Of a stretch of DNA of 64,000 nucleotides, positions 9,301 through 18,519 are shown piece after piece. The stretch's first letter is position 1, and each line of letters starts with the position of its first letter. The stretch comes from Saprospiraceae bacterium. Lineage in GTDB: Bacteria; Bacteroidota; Bacteroidia; Chitinophagales; Saprospiraceae. The notes under the pieces are model-generated. The model saw only the letters and a list, made by a program, of their open reading frames with translations. It was not told the origin of the DNA and made no database searches. The position numbers and the translations under genes were made by a program. The DNA lies in contig JAHDEC010000004.1 in NCBI GenBank assembly GCA_020629035.1, positions 62,001 through 126,000 on the forward strand, given 5' to 3'.

Positions 9301-12300
9301 CTTTCTTCAAAGCCAACAGCTCTTAATTCATTTACCCATACTTCACCACAAATTCCATCGGTGGCAACAAAATCTTCATTATTTATTCGTAATCCGATAG
9401 AAATTCCCTTGATAAAACCTAGATTCGGATTTCCGATAATTCCAATTTTATGATTAGGTTTTAAGCTTGGAGTTCCTTCATAAAACTCTGTCGGAGAAAA
9501 ACCTAAAGAATTCCTTGCTAATTTTAAGTCGGTTAAATCACTGAGTTGTAAGTCCATAAAGTTTACATCTCTCCAAATGAAGGATGCTAGCGTATCAGGA
9601 TGTACTTGGTTATTTATGATATCTTCATCTGTTAACTCAAGCGGAATTTCATATTCATAATAATTGCTTATAAAGTCTTTTCCAATCTTGACAACAAGTG
9701 ATAAATCATCATTGGAAAAATCTACGCCCATAATCTCTTCTTCTTCAGCATGGACAAACATTTGCAGCTTATCAAAAACCCTCAAGTCAAGTTCTGTAAG
9801 CTTATAAATTGCTGGCTCACAACCAGGATCTGTAAATTTGCAAAAATTCAAAGAGACAGATCTTTCATCCTGCTCTACATTCGCAAAACTATTTTGAAGA
9901 ACCTCTTGCTTAATACCTCTTGGAAGTACATATGGGTAAGGCGTTTTTCTTGTGTTTTCTTGAATACTAACAATGTCTTGATAAAACTCTGGCTGTTGCT
10001 GATCACCATCACACACTTCTAATAATGTTCTCCATTGAGATCTTACTAATTCCAACTCTGCCATTCTGAAAGTCTTTTGTTGTTCAAAACCTTCCAAAAT
10101 CATTCTCATAAATTGTATAGACCTAAATCCGGAAATATTTCCTACCGGAGTCGCCGTTTCCAAATCTCTAATTGGCACCTGAAATCGATACCAGATTTCT
10201 TCTACTGATTCATTATTAGCATTTGTATAGATAATGGACTTTCTATCCCTGATAAAATTCGTTTTTGTTGTATCAATTTTGAAATCATCATTTTCCAAAA
10301 CTATTTCATACTTGTAATAACCTTCCCCTTGATCTAGTGAAGCATTACCATTCAATTCCTCTTTCTCAGGAAATGGATTACCTCGCTCATTTAAACTTCC
10401 CTCTGGCGTGTTACCTTCAGGAGCATTAAAACGCTTATACCTTTCTATTAAGTTTGTTTCATTAGATAATGCAGGACTGTCATAATAAATCCAGTCATCA
10501 TTAGATGGATCATCCGCAACCGCTGCACCTTCACCTATCATTTCATTAACATATTCTTCAAAATACAAGCGTTCTCCTGAATTATTAAGTCCATCAAAAC
10601 CCAAATCTTGCTGTTCTCTATTATCAATGTCGAAGCCATTTAGATTATTTGGAACCACTAAAGGAATTTTTCCAAAGGCTGTATTTCTAATAGGTACTTC
10701 TGAGTCTGCCTCTACTGGAATAGTGTTTTCATAGAATTGGATATTATCTCCTAAAACATCTTCTGAAACATTTCCTAAATGAAAAACCAATTTACCTGTT
10801 TCTCCATCCTGTGTATTTAATGAATCCATAAAAGGATTAAGCATCCAAAAATCAATAAACTCGTAATTGGTCGCTTCAAAATCTGAGTTATTCATATAGG
10901 TCATAACTCCTGCCCACCTTGTTTCTGGCTCATTTAATTTTATTTCACCATTTTCAACACTAACACCAGCTGAGTTAGCTGATGCATCTATACGATCAAA
11001 GTTGTATGGACCTCTAGACGTTGGATCATAAGTCATATCAAAAGTCCTCAGATCAGGAAAGTCAGAAGGCAATAAGGTTCTATTAAATAGTTCGGTAGGT
11101 GCAACTGGTCTTGAAAATGATGTTTCAATGACTCCTTGCCTTGCTAAGGGATCAATTACATACCAACTTAAAGCTGCTCTGTTAAACCCAGACTCTAAAT
11201 CTGGGGCAAGATATTCATCTCGTTCCCTAGGTACACTGGCTAAAATCCACCTTAAAGGCTGGGTGCCTAGCGGTAATCCACTAACTGCTCCTTCAAAATC
11301 GTCGATGTTTACTACTCCCCCTTTTTCATCATTTAAATTGATAGCTCTTGAGTGTCCTGGGACCAAGGCTGCAACCTCTCCTACCATCTGTATTTGAGAA
11401 GGTTCCTTGGTGCTGTACAATGGCAAGCGATCCAGAGCTTTTGTCATCCAAGGAGTCTCAGTTGTATAATTAACATCGAATCCAAAAATTCTATTATTTA
11501 TCGGATCATCACCAATATTTACTTTTTGTGTTAAAGGCCTTTCTTTTAACTTTAAATACGTAGCTCCAAAGGAAAGTTTTTCACTGTACTCGTAGTCCGC
11601 TCTCAAACCTAGCATCGTCTTTTGCTGGACATTGAAAAAACTATTGTCTTCAAAATCTACAGTAATAGGAACCCCTTGTTGTAAATATGCTTCGTTTAAT
11701 ATTCTCAATCTTCCAATACCATAGTCAATCTCGTAATCTTGTCCTTCCCGCAGTACTTTTCCTCCCGCTCTTACAATTACCGAGTTTTCGCCCTGTGGTA
11801 TGTTCCACGAACCCAATGATATCTCAGAAGAAACATCGGATTTGTACTTACCCAACATGACAAATTTGTTTAAGTGGAGATACTCACGTGCATTGGTGAT
11901 TGATAATTCATACAACTGGTTATATCGTAATGAATCTATTTTTTCTTTGGGTATATTTTTATCACCGATAGCCGCATCTAAATCCCTACCAAAAGGTTCT
12001 AGCACAGGGAAAATGATGGTACCATTTCTAGGCAATACGGTAATACCTGGCGCAAAATCAAAGACTCCATCAGGCTGAGGATCATTTTGCGAATTCAATC
12101 TATCTAAATTAAAAACATTTAATAATGGCGTTGTTTCTAAGCCATCAATCGGTAAAAACTTCTTAATTTTTGCCGTTTGATCATCTTCATAAAAAATATC
12201 AAAAACAAAATCTTCCTTGGTCAGTTGACTTGTTCTCAATGGGTAAACATTTTTCATCATTAGATCCCACATGTTGGATCCCGGTTGCTGATTTGTGCTT

Positions 12301-13877
12301 TTTAGCATTTTAACATACAACACTGATTCTGTTTCCTGCTCTTCCACATCCTCTCGTGTATTGGGAGATAAGGCATCAGTAGCCATCTCACCTACCTTAT
12401 AAACCTCGTCGCAATTTGCTGTGTAGTAATACTGGTAAGCAACACCTAACACCTGATTTGGCTGGAGTTTTATGTTTAGAGATATAAATCCTAATTCTGC
12501 ATTAAAGGTGTATTCATTTGGGTTTAGGAGCCTTCCTCTATATATCTCATAGCCACTGATCTGTTCCATTCCATACTCACTCGATAATTGGGTATTTGTA
12601 AATTCAGACCTTCTGGCTAATTCATCGACTTCCAAACGACTTTCATACAAATCATTGGCCCGATTATCGGGTAATATATTACCGTTTGCATCTACAAAAA
12701 TAGCGCTTGGCGCTGGATTTACTGTATAGTTGGCACTGGGATCATCTAATAAAGAGTCTACACCTTCCCCTAAATCCGCAATAGCTACAATCTTGGTACT
12801 GTTCTCTTGATAGTTTTGCTGGTCATCTGATATCCAAACCTGGATATTGGCAACTCTAAAATTATTTCTTATCTGAGGTAAATTGCTTAAGGCTTGAGTG
12901 TAAGCATTTCTATGATAGTGAGAGATGAAAAAGTGTCTATTTTCATCATACTCATCCGGACGTATTTCGAATTCTTTAACGGAAGCTCCATTTTGAATAC
13001 TTAGTTGCTTTCTTTCTGATTGCTGTTGAGAGGCAATTCCTGTTAATTTTAAATGTCCAAATTGTAGAACTGTTTTTAAACCAAATAGTGACTGGGCTCC
13101 TTGAATTAATGAACCTCTTAAAGGCAAACTAACATTACCCGCTTCAACTCGTTTAAGAATATCATCTTCAGTAAACTCTTCTGAATCATAGACTAGATTA
13201 ATTTTTCTATCAAAATCAAAAGAAGCTTGTGTATCATAATTGAATCCAAGATTCATTTTATCTCCGATACTCCCATCGATATTAATCTTAATATCTGGAA
13301 GGAAATCGAATCCAAATTGTCTCTGTTGTTGCAAAGTAAGTGCTGGGTTCTGAGTTTTAAAATAATCTAAGCCCACTTTTACGTCCACATTACCTTGTGG
13401 TTTTATAGATATTCCATTACCTCCAAATAACCTATCTGCTAGTTTTTTCTCAATATTTATTTTTGACATCGGATCGACAAGTCCACTATTTCCTCGATCC
13501 CCTGAACTAATACCTGAAAGTTTAGAAAAATAATTTTTTTGGTCTTGCTCAGCTTTCCAAGCTAAATACTCTTCGAAAGTTAAATAAGTCGGTGCTCTAA
13601 AAAACTCATCACCAATCATTTCCGTAATTATATACTGATCAGTGTCAGGATCATAATCTACCGTTTGCTTTATATCTGATGGGTATATATCAAAAGGATT
13701 ATCAGATGGATCATTGATAAAATCTCCAAACCTTTCCTTGATAGGAATGGTGTCAATCAGACTTGATGCTTGCTTTATGTATGGGCTTTTCTCAAAATCT
13801 TCGATGTTTGCCGCTTGTAGGGTACCAAACGATATTATAAACAACAAAAATCCATACACTAATTTCATTTGACTCAT
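6288..13877 (-). CDS. sprA: Cell-surface protein SprA, T9SS translocon
   Basis: SprA (Sov in Porphyromonas) is the giant outer-membrane beta-barrel that forms the secretion pore of the type IX secretion system and supports gliding in flavobacteria. The 2529-residue length fits the family. A signal peptide covers about residues 1-22. The protein then shows SprA features: NISLPLRGSLIQG-like motifs, GQDYEIDYGIGRL modules, the domain around residues 1050-1350, and many aromatic barrel strands down to a terminal FVVRFKLDY, ending in Tyr as outer-membrane barrels do. Two strongly Lys/Asp/Glu-rich segments interrupt the barrel region (coding positions about 7860-7990 and 6600-6670). It is transcribed alone from its own promoter. 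Confidence in identity is high. Confidence 0.95.
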   Translation of the reverse strand: MSQMKLVYGFLLFIISFGTLQAANIEDFEKSPYIKQASSLIDTIPIKERFGDFINDPSDNPFDIYPSDIKQTVDYDPDTDQYIITEMIGDEFFRAPTYLTFEEYLAWKAEQDQKNYFSKLSGISSGDRGNSGLVDPMSKINIEKKLADRLFGGNGISIKPQGNVDVKVGLDYFKTQNPALTLQQQRQFGFDFLPDIKINIDGSIGDKMNLGFNYDTQASFDFDRKINLVYDSEEFTEDDILKRVEAGNVSLPLRGSLIQGAQSLFGLKTVLQFGHLKLTGIASQQQSERKQLSIQNGASVKEFEIRPDEYDENRHFFISHYHRNAYTQALSNLPQIRNNFRVANIQVWISDDQQNYQENSTKIVAIADLGEGVDSLLDDPSANYTVNPAPSAIFVDANGNILPDNRANDLYESRLEVDELARRSEFTNTQLSSEYGMEQISGYEIYRGRLLNPNEYTFNAELGFISLNIKLQPNQVLGVAYQYYYTANCDEVYKVGEMATDALSPNTREDVEEQETESVLYVKMLKSTNQQPGSNMWDLMMKNVYPLRTSQLTKEDFVFDIFYEDDQTAKIKKFLPIDGLETTPLLNVFNLDRLNSQNDPQPDGVFDFAPGITVLPRNGTIIFPVLEPFGRDLDAAIGDKNIPKEKIDSLRYNQLYELSITNAREYLHLNKFVMLGKYKSDVSSEISLGSWNIPQGENSVIVRAGGKVLREGQDYEIDYGIGRLRILNEAYLQQGVPITVDFEDNSFFNVQQKTMLGLRADYEYSEKLSFGATYLKLKERPLTQKVNIGDDPINNRIFGFDVNYTTETPWMTKALDRLPLYSTKEPSQIQMVGEVAALVPGHSRAINLNDEKGGVVNIDDFEGAVSGLPLGTQPLRWILASVPRERDEYLAPDLESGFNRAALSWYVIDPLARQGVIETSFSRPVAPTELFNRTLLPSDFPDLRTFDMTYDPTSRGPYNFDRIDASANSAGVSVENGEIKLNEPETRWAGVMTYMNNSDFEATNYEFIDFWMLNPFMDSLNTQDGETGKLVFHLGNVSEDVLGDNIQFYENTIPVEADSEVPIRNTAFGKIPLVVPNNLNGFDIDNREQQDLGFDGLNNSGERLYFEEYVNEMIGEGAAVADDPSNDDWIYYDSPALSNETNLIERYKRFNAPEGNTPEGSLNERGNPFPEKEELNGNASLDQGEGYYKYEIVLENDDFKIDTTKTNFIRDRKSIIYTNANNESVEEIWYRFQVPIRDLETATPVGNISGFRSIQFMRMILEGFEQQKTFRMAELELVRSQWRTLLEVCDGDQQQPEFYQDIVSIQENTRKTPYPYVLPRGIKQEVLQNSFANVEQDERSVSLNFCKFTDPGCEPAIYKLTELDLRVFDKLQMFVHAEEEEIMGVDFSNDDLSLVVKIGKDFISNYYEYEIPLELTDEDIINNQVHPDTLASFIWRDVNFMDLQLSDLTDLKLARNSLGFSPTEFYEGTPSLKPNHKIGIIGNPNLGFIKGISIGLRINNEDFVATDGICGEVWVNELRAVGFEERGGVASVARVDWQLADLGNVTVSGKYNSIGWGALDQKLDERLKEEIIEYDAATNLELGKFFPNKWNVRVPFYAQYAKSISNPQFDPFDLDLTLEEKLAANPAKRDSIKNTAQDVTTIKTINLINVRKEKSRGGPKGGTTGPISLGGKNTKPGAEGAVASGGAALQNKPKPKRNYPWDISNFSASYAYTETDKRDPLLEFDNTKEYKAGIDYTYKPKSKSITPFKKMVKSDYLKFIKEFNFNPVPNSFSFTTDMNRRLKTRRFRLPVEPVFEFDERFFTWERRYNLNWNLAKSLKLKFSATNMSFIDEYRQTGIQADPVDREWINEVGDTVTDIVRENENQVTEYWQNNLRDGGRNTKYNHQAQLSYDVPLKHFPFINFISIKGQYKADYSWLSGPLIDIEPGNPELVLPGAIIQNGQNRSITADFDLNKLYKKSKYLKSLDKIEDKKSKTKEKKKKSREKDDDKADKDKEDPKNDRSKDRTKKTRVPSTFEKIVVRPLFLLRGVKFQYKEDFTTLIPGFMPSTNLLGMDRNFVAPGWDFVAGIQPDITYRDKDNWLYGAAANGWINESLALNQQIQTSRRQDMLFDVELEPWKGFDIDLTMNKKFNYRHNEEFRKKNNTGDPQEDWIQLAQIENGSFEMSYFAVNTLFGNRTDELFNTFIDNTAIVSENYQYEAGSNVPNEFDPHTQNDNNPGYTYGLGKLNNEIIIPAFIAAYTETNPLNSLQVDYVMNPRDNWKFLPRPNWQISYKNLNKLPWFKDRLKSFKIDHGYKSSLTINNYNLNPEYTIDDPYSEIREVNGNYFTRWEIPEIAISEQFSPIVGFSMKTLSDYTLDFQYKKSRNLALSTAVGELRESSSTEFVFGAGTVLEDINIGFLTGDRKGKKKKKRADDDKDKDGKDVLGALNSGNRQGRGINNNKPRTLTLNLDFSYRDTDELIHDILTENPTNESVRGSTIIILSPSAEYAITNQLSLRYYFDYSNNRPKNINTFETTSIETGFVVRFKLDY

Positions 13878-13940
13878 GGACTAATTCTGGGTTATTTAGT
13901 TACGATGTAAGCTTAATTTACCTACACGCTAAAACGGGCG

Positions 13941-13970
13941 TAAAAGTATTGAAATAATTGACCTTAGCAA
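13941..13970 (-). promoter_or_regulatory. Promoter of sprA
   Basis: On the minus strand a TTG (13970-13968) is followed after 19 bases by TACTTTTA (13948-13941), a 7/8 match to the Bacteroidota -7 box TAnnTTTG at the preferred spacing. The predicted transcript would start near 13936, giving a leader of about 60 bases before the sprA ATG. Confidence 0.6.
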
Positions 13971-14052
13971 CTTTTACGATAATAGTATTTTTACTTGTTA
14001 ACGGGCTAATCGATACATTTAACGCAAATACCTTTCATACATTATGCGAATT

Positions 14053-14643
14053 CTAAGATAATTGTCGTAATACTGATTTAATTAACGATTCTACTGTTAA
14101 TTCTTGATCATTTTCAGCAATAATCATATCCACTGTTTTGGAAATTTTTGATTTTTGGAAACCTAGTGAAGAAAGCGCAGAAAGTGCCTCTTCTTTAATC
14201 GAAGCATCTTTTTGGTCAAAAACAACTACATCTCCGTCCATCTCCTTAAAGAGTTTATCCTTTAGATCTAGAATTATTCTTTGGGCAGTTTTAGGGCCTA
14301 TGCCTTTTATCTTACTAACCATTTGCACATTACCCTGAACAATTGCCTGTTTTAATGCTGAAGGTTCCATGTATGAAGTAGCCACTCTAGCTGTGCTAGG
14401 ACCTACACCTGAAACAGAAATTAAATGCTTAAAAATAGATCGCTCCTGTTCGTCAAAAAAACCAAATAAACTTTGGTCACTCTCGGTAATATGATGGTGA
14501 ATAAAAATTTTAGCTTTCTCTAAATGTTCAATTTTTTGAAAAGTATGCAAACTTATGTTTACATGATAACCTACCCCATTTACATCAACATAAATCGTAG
14601 TAGGACTTTTAAAAGTTAATTGGCCATTTAAATATCCTATCAT
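14053..14643 (-). CDS. ruvA: Holliday junction branch migration protein RuvA
   Basis: RuvA binds four-way DNA junctions and loads the RuvB motor. The 196-residue protein starts MIGYLNG, the typical OB-fold opening (about residues 1-62). Two helix-hairpin-helix elements follow, SGVGPSTAR and KGIGPKTAQ (about residues 78-125). After an acidic linker, a C-terminal three-helix domain (about 150-196) makes the RuvB contact. Length and all domains are complete. The gene is divergent from purD with 93 bases between the two starts. ruvB and ruvC are not adjacent. Its -7 box lies only four bases before the ATG, so the mRNA may have almost no leader. Confidence 0.95.
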   Translation of the reverse strand: MIGYLNGQLTFKSPTTIYVDVNGVGYHVNISLHTFQKIEHLEKAKIFIHHHITESDQSLFGFFDEQERSIFKHLISVSGVGPSTARVATSYMEPSALKQAIVQGNVQMVSKIKGIGPKTAQRIILDLKDKLFKEMDGDVVVFDQKDASIKEEALSALSSLGFQKSKISKTVDMIIAENDQELTVESLIKSVLRQLS

Positions 14644-14648
14644 CTTGC

Positions 14649-14656
14649 AAAAGTAA
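14649..14656 (-). promoter_or_regulatory. -7 box of ruvA, very close to the start codon
   Basis: TACTTTTG on the minus strand fits TAnnTTTG exactly and ends 5 bases upstream of the ruvA ATG (14643). A transcript starting at the usual distance from this box would begin at or next to the ATG. TTG triplets lie upstream, but closer than the usual 17-23 base spacing. Confidence 0.5.
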
Positions 14657-14695
14657 TTAATTCAAACAACATATTAGAATTAATCTTAATGTGTT

Positions 14696-14723
14696 TTTGT
14701 GTCCTATGTTCCTCGTATATTTG
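14696..14723 (+). promoter_or_regulatory. Promoter of purD
   Basis: TTTG (14696-14699) and TATATTTG (14716-14723) match the Bacteroidota -33 and -7 elements; the 16-base spacer is slightly short. The GTG start of purD follows 13 bases after the box, so the predicted leader is under 10 bases. Confidence 0.6.
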
Positions 14724-14736
14724 TAAATAAAAAAAA

Positions 14737-15999
14737 GTGGATAACATTTTACTTATCGGAGGAGGTGGAAGAGAACACGCCATGGCTGCAAAAATTAATG
14801 AAAGCCCAAATTGCGACCAATTATATGTATGTCCTGGAAATGCAGGTACAGCCCAATTAGCAGTTAATGTTAGTTTAAACATTTTAGATTTTAGCAGCAT
14901 TAAATCCTTCTGCGTTTCCCATGCAATAAAAATGATTGTTGTAGGTCCAGAACAACCGCTCGTAGAAGGCATTTATGATTATTTCGAAGATTCTGATATT
15001 GAGGTTTTAGGACCATCAAAAAAAGCAGCCCAGTTAGAAGGGAGTAAGTCTTATGCCAACCAGTTTATGGCTAAATACGGCATTCCCACAGCCTCAAGTA
15101 AACACTTTACAAAAGAGTCCCTAAAGGAAGGTCTCAGCTATATATCTAATCATAGTCTACCCATTGTACTTAAAGCAGATGGTTTAGCAGCAGGTAAAGG
15201 TGTACTCATCATAGATAATCTAGATGAAGCCACAGAAGCCTTCCAAGAAATGCTTTCAGGGAAATTTGGTGAGGCATCCAAGACGGTTGTTGTAGAGCAA
15301 TTTTTGGACGGAATTGAGTTTTCTGTTTTTGTTTTAACTGACGGTGAAAAATACATCATCCTGCCTGAAGCAAAAGATTATAAACGTATCGGTGAAGGTG
15401 ATGTAGGCTTAAATACGGGCGGCATGGGTTCTATTTCACCTGTTCCTTTTTATGATGAAACACTTCAGGAAAAAGTAAAAAACCAAGTCATTGACAAAAC
15501 CATTGAAGGAATCAAAAAAGAAGGACTTGATTATAAAGGTTTTATTTTTATAGGCCTCATAAAAGTGGATAATGAACCCTATGTCATAGAATACAATTGT
15601 AGAATGGGAGATCCAGAAACAGAGTCCGTTTTTCCTAGAATACAATCTGATGTGGTCTCTTTGTTCAATGCCGTATTTGATGGAACACTAGATAAACAAA
15701 GTATACAAATCGATCCTAGAACAGCCAGTTCTGTGTTTTTGGTTTCCGGAGGATATCCAGAAAAATATGAAAAAGGGAAAGCTATACGTTTTCCGGATTC
15801 TCTAGAAGACACACAAATATTTCACGCCGGTACAACATTGGACCAAAACAATACCATCGTGACTTCAGGTGGTCGAGTAATTGCTTGTACTGCTCTTGCG
15901 GAGTCTATGGAGCAAGCATTACAAAAAAGCTATAAACTCGCTGAAAACACGAGGTTTGAGCATAAATATTATCGAAAAGATATTGGTTTTGATCTTTAA
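14737..15999 (+). CDS. purD: Phosphoribosylamine--glycine ligase PurD
   Basis: PurD (GAR synthetase) joins glycine to phosphoribosylamine with ATP, the second step of purine synthesis. The 420-residue protein opens with the ligase N-domain IGGGGREHAM. It has the ATP-grasp core with LKADGLAAGKGV at about residue 147, VEQFLDGIEFSV, the GGMGSISP loop and the metal-site motif EYNCRMGDPETE, and ends with the PurD C-domain. The start is GTG at 14737, supported by the conserved N-terminus and by a promoter just upstream. murF-alr follows in the same frame directly after the TAA stop, so the two genes are probably one transcript. Confidence 0.96.
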   Translation: MDNILLIGGGGREHAMAAKINESPNCDQLYVCPGNAGTAQLAVNVSLNILDFSSIKSFCVSHAIKMIVVGPEQPLVEGIYDYFEDSDIEVLGPSKKAAQLEGSKSYANQFMAKYGIPTASSKHFTKESLKEGLSYISNHSLPIVLKADGLAAGKGVLIIDNLDEATEAFQEMLSGKFGEASKTVVVEQFLDGIEFSVFVLTDGEKYIILPEAKDYKRIGEGDVGLNTGGMGSISPVPFYDETLQEKVKNQVIDKTIEGIKKEGLDYKGFIFIGLIKVDNEPYVIEYNCRMGDPETESVFPRIQSDVVSLFNAVFDGTLDKQSIQIDPRTASSVFLVSGGYPEKYEKGKAIRFPDSLEDTQIFHAGTTLDQNNTIVTSGGRVIACTALAESMEQALQKSYKLAENTRFEHKYYRKDIGFDL

Positions 16000-16008
16000 A
16001 ATAAACGT

Positions 16009-18435
16009 ATCAAATACACAACTAAACATATCGCCAAAATCCTCGGAAAGCAACTTATTACTAATGCGGGTGAAGCAGAAATAAATCAATTCAGCTTTGA
16101 TAGTAGAATGATTTCTAAGCACACACAAACTTGCTTTGTAGCGCTCAAAGGAAAACAATCAGACGGACATAGATATATAAACCAAGCTATAGCCGCTGGA
16201 GCTATTGCCATCATATCTGAAAACCCTCCAGCAGGCGACACGGCCTGGTTCCAAGTGAAAAACACCTTGCAAGCTTATCAGCAAATTGCAAAATATCACC
16301 GAGAACAAACAGCTATAAAACTGCTAGCCATAACCGGAAGTAATGGAAAAACCATTGTCAAGGAATGGTTAAGTCAGATGATTGAAGAAAAAATTCCAAC
16401 CCTAAAATCTCCTAAAAGTTATAACTCACAAATTGGTGTTGCTTACTCCTTATTAGAAATAGAAAAAACGCATGAACTAGCCATCATAGAAACAGGTGTT
16501 TCCACAACTCACGAAATGGAGAAGCTAGAAGAAATGATTGCTCCTGATGCTGTAATTTTTACAAACATTGGTGATGCACACGAAGATGGTTTCGAAAATA
16601 TTCAAGAAAAAATTCGAGAAAAACTACTATTAGCACGCAAAGCTAAAAAGCTGTTTTATTGCTTCGATCATGCACTTATTAAGGAACAAATAGAATCCAC
16701 ACTAACCAGCATAAAAACCATTCATTGGGGGTACACGGAAGGTGCAGATATGCAAATCACCAAGTCCATCCAGCACAAGGATGCTGCCACCATAAATTTA
16801 ACATTTAAACACAAAAAATACACCTTTCTAATTCCTCTCACCAGTGATGCTGAGTTAGAAAACGCCATGCATGTGATTTGCTACCTACTCACCAATGAAT
16901 GGTCAGAAAATGAGATAAATGAAGGGTTAAATAGAATTAAAAAATTATCATTAAGACTAGAAAAATTTGATGGAATAAATCAAAACATCATCATTAATGA
17001 CAGCTATTCTTCTGATTTTGAAGCCTTTAAAATTGCAACGCAATACCTAATTAATAATGCCGAGAAAAAACCCACCATCATTATTACAAATGGTCTGAGC
17101 ATTCCGAGCAAAAACAAACAACTATTAGCCTACTTACATAAAGTAGAAATAGACCAGATCTATTGGATAGGCAAAGTCGAGGATAATAATGAGGTGAACA
17201 AAAACCTAACTGTCTTTGAGAACATTGCCACATTAAGAAATCACTTATCCTCCAATAAAATCGAAAACAGTGCACTTTTAATCAAAGGATCGAATAAGCT
17301 AAAACTTGGCCAATTAGCCGAGATTTATCAGGAAAGAAAACATAAAGCCACACTAAGTATTAACTTAGGAGCCTTGGGTAGAAATATCAATGAACTAGGT
17401 AAAAAACTCAATCCCAACACCAAAATTATGGCCAGTATCAAAGCAGCAGCTTATGGTTCTGGTGCTTCAAGAATTGCTAAGTTTTTAGAAAATAGAAATA
17501 TAGATTATTTGGCAGTCGCCTATATAGACGAAGCAATCGAACTACGAAAAAACAACATCAATCTTCCGATATTAATTTTTAATTTTTACGATACGGAGCA
17601 CATCTCCATGCTAAAAGAATATACCTTGGAAGTAGTGGTCTATTCCTTTGAGCAATTAGAATTATTAGCACAAAAAGGACTTGAAAAAAATATTCACATA
17701 AATATCCATATCGAATTTGATACTGGTATGCATCGTTTAGGATTTAATTCGAGTGATGTTGGAAAATTAATGACTAAACTGAATAATCAGCAATCTTTGC
17801 GTTTAAAATCTGTTTTTTCTCACTTGGCCTCAAGTGACATTCCTGCGCATAAGGCATTCACTGAAAAACAATTGTTGGAGTTTAATCAACTAAAAAGTCA
17901 GTTCCAACCTTTCAGCCAAGAAGCACCCATCTTCCATATTTTAAATTCGAATGGAATTTGGAATTATCCTTCTCATCAACATGATATGGTACGTTTAGGG
18001 ATTGCCATGTATGGAGTAGGCATTAATCCACCTACCAGTTCGCTTGAAAAAGTACACGCTTTACATGCTAATATTATTCAGATTAAATCCTACAATCAAG
18101 GAGATTCGATAGGCTACAGCAGAAGCCATATTTTGACTAGGCAAGCAACTATTGCTACGGTAAATATTGGATATGCTGACGGAATCCCTAGAAATTTAGG
18201 CGGCAAATGGCATGTACATCTTCATGGACAAAAGGCAAAAATAGTAGGAAGAATTTGCATGGATTTGTTGATGATTGACGTTACAGATATACCATCAGCA
18301 AAGCACGGTGATCCTGTTGAAATCTTTGGAGAAAACGCATCACTTGATGACTTATCTAACATGGCAGATACCATACCTTATGAAATCTTAGCGCGGATTT
18401 CACCTCGAATTAGAAGACTCTATGTAGACAATTAA
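16009..18435 (+). CDS. MurF-alanine racemase fusion with non-canonical start
   Basis: Bifunctional enzyme of peptidoglycan synthesis. The MurF half adds D-Ala-D-Ala to the UDP-MurNAc-tripeptide and has the ATP-binding loop ITGSNGKT and a conserved FSFDSR substrate loop. The alanine racemase half (about the last 370 residues) has the PLP lysine region IKAAAYGSG, GYADGIPR with the second catalytic Tyr, and RICMDLLMID. This fusion is common in Bacteroidota. The first in-frame ATG is 16108, but conserved MurF sequence, including DSR, lies upstream of it. The frame is open from the purD stop, with no ATG, GTG or TTG before 16108. I place the start at ATC 16009 (then K-Y-T-T-K-H-I-A), where family members begin. 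Either a rare AUC start or a single-base ATG-to-ATC difference would explain it. Confidence 0.85.
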   Translation: MKYTTKHIAKILGKQLITNAGEAEINQFSFDSRMISKHTQTCFVALKGKQSDGHRYINQAIAAGAIAIISENPPAGDTAWFQVKNTLQAYQQIAKYHREQTAIKLLAITGSNGKTIVKEWLSQMIEEKIPTLKSPKSYNSQIGVAYSLLEIEKTHELAIIETGVSTTHEMEKLEEMIAPDAVIFTNIGDAHEDGFENIQEKIREKLLLARKAKKLFYCFDHALIKEQIESTLTSIKTIHWGYTEGADMQITKSIQHKDAATINLTFKHKKYTFLIPLTSDAELENAMHVICYLLTNEWSENEINEGLNRIKKLSLRLEKFDGINQNIIINDSYSSDFEAFKIATQYLINNAEKKPTIIITNGLSIPSKNKQLLAYLHKVEIDQIYWIGKVEDNNEVNKNLTVFENIATLRNHLSSNKIENSALLIKGSNKLKLGQLAEIYQERKHKATLSINLGALGRNINELGKKLNPNTKIMASIKAAAYGSGASRIAKFLENRNIDYLAVAYIDEAIELRKNNINLPILIFNFYDTEHISMLKEYTLEVVVYSFEQLELLAQKGLEKNIHINIHIEFDTGMHRLGFNSSDVGKLMTKLNNQQSLRLKSVFSHLASSDIPAHKAFTEKQLLEFNQLKSQFQPFSQEAPIFHILNSNGIWNYPSHQHDMVRLGIAMYGVGINPPTSSLEKVHALHANIIQIKSYNQGDSIGYSRSHILTRQATIATVNIGYADGIPRNLGGKWHVHLHGQKAKIVGRICMDLLMIDVTDIPSAKHGDPVEIFGENASLDDLSNMADTIPYEILARISPRIRRLYVDN

Positions 18436-18479
18436 TAAGACTGTTATTAGATGTTTTTATGTCTAATCAATTTAGTTGC

Positions 18480-18487
18480 TATTTTTG
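18480..18487 (+). promoter_or_regulatory. -7 box for the folding-factor operon
   Basis: TATTTTTG is an exact TAnnTTTG match 32 bases before the ATG at 18520. It lies inside the longer open frame that begins at 18451, which argues for the downstream start. A TTG at the normal -33 distance is not obvious. Confidence 0.5.
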
Positions 18488-18519
18488 TACAAGTTTTACG
18501 ATTTTTAAACAACTTGACT

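Noticed and set aside
14640-14972. Minus-strand ORF of 110 codons over the start of purD
   Set aside because: It covers the ruvA/purD promoter region and the conserved purD start; its translation has no recognisable features.
15997-16110. PurD-MurF-Alr as one triple fusion through TAA readthrough
   Set aside because: The frame is shared, but PurD ends at its normal C-terminus and the MurF N-domain is complete just after the stop; a separate start is simpler.
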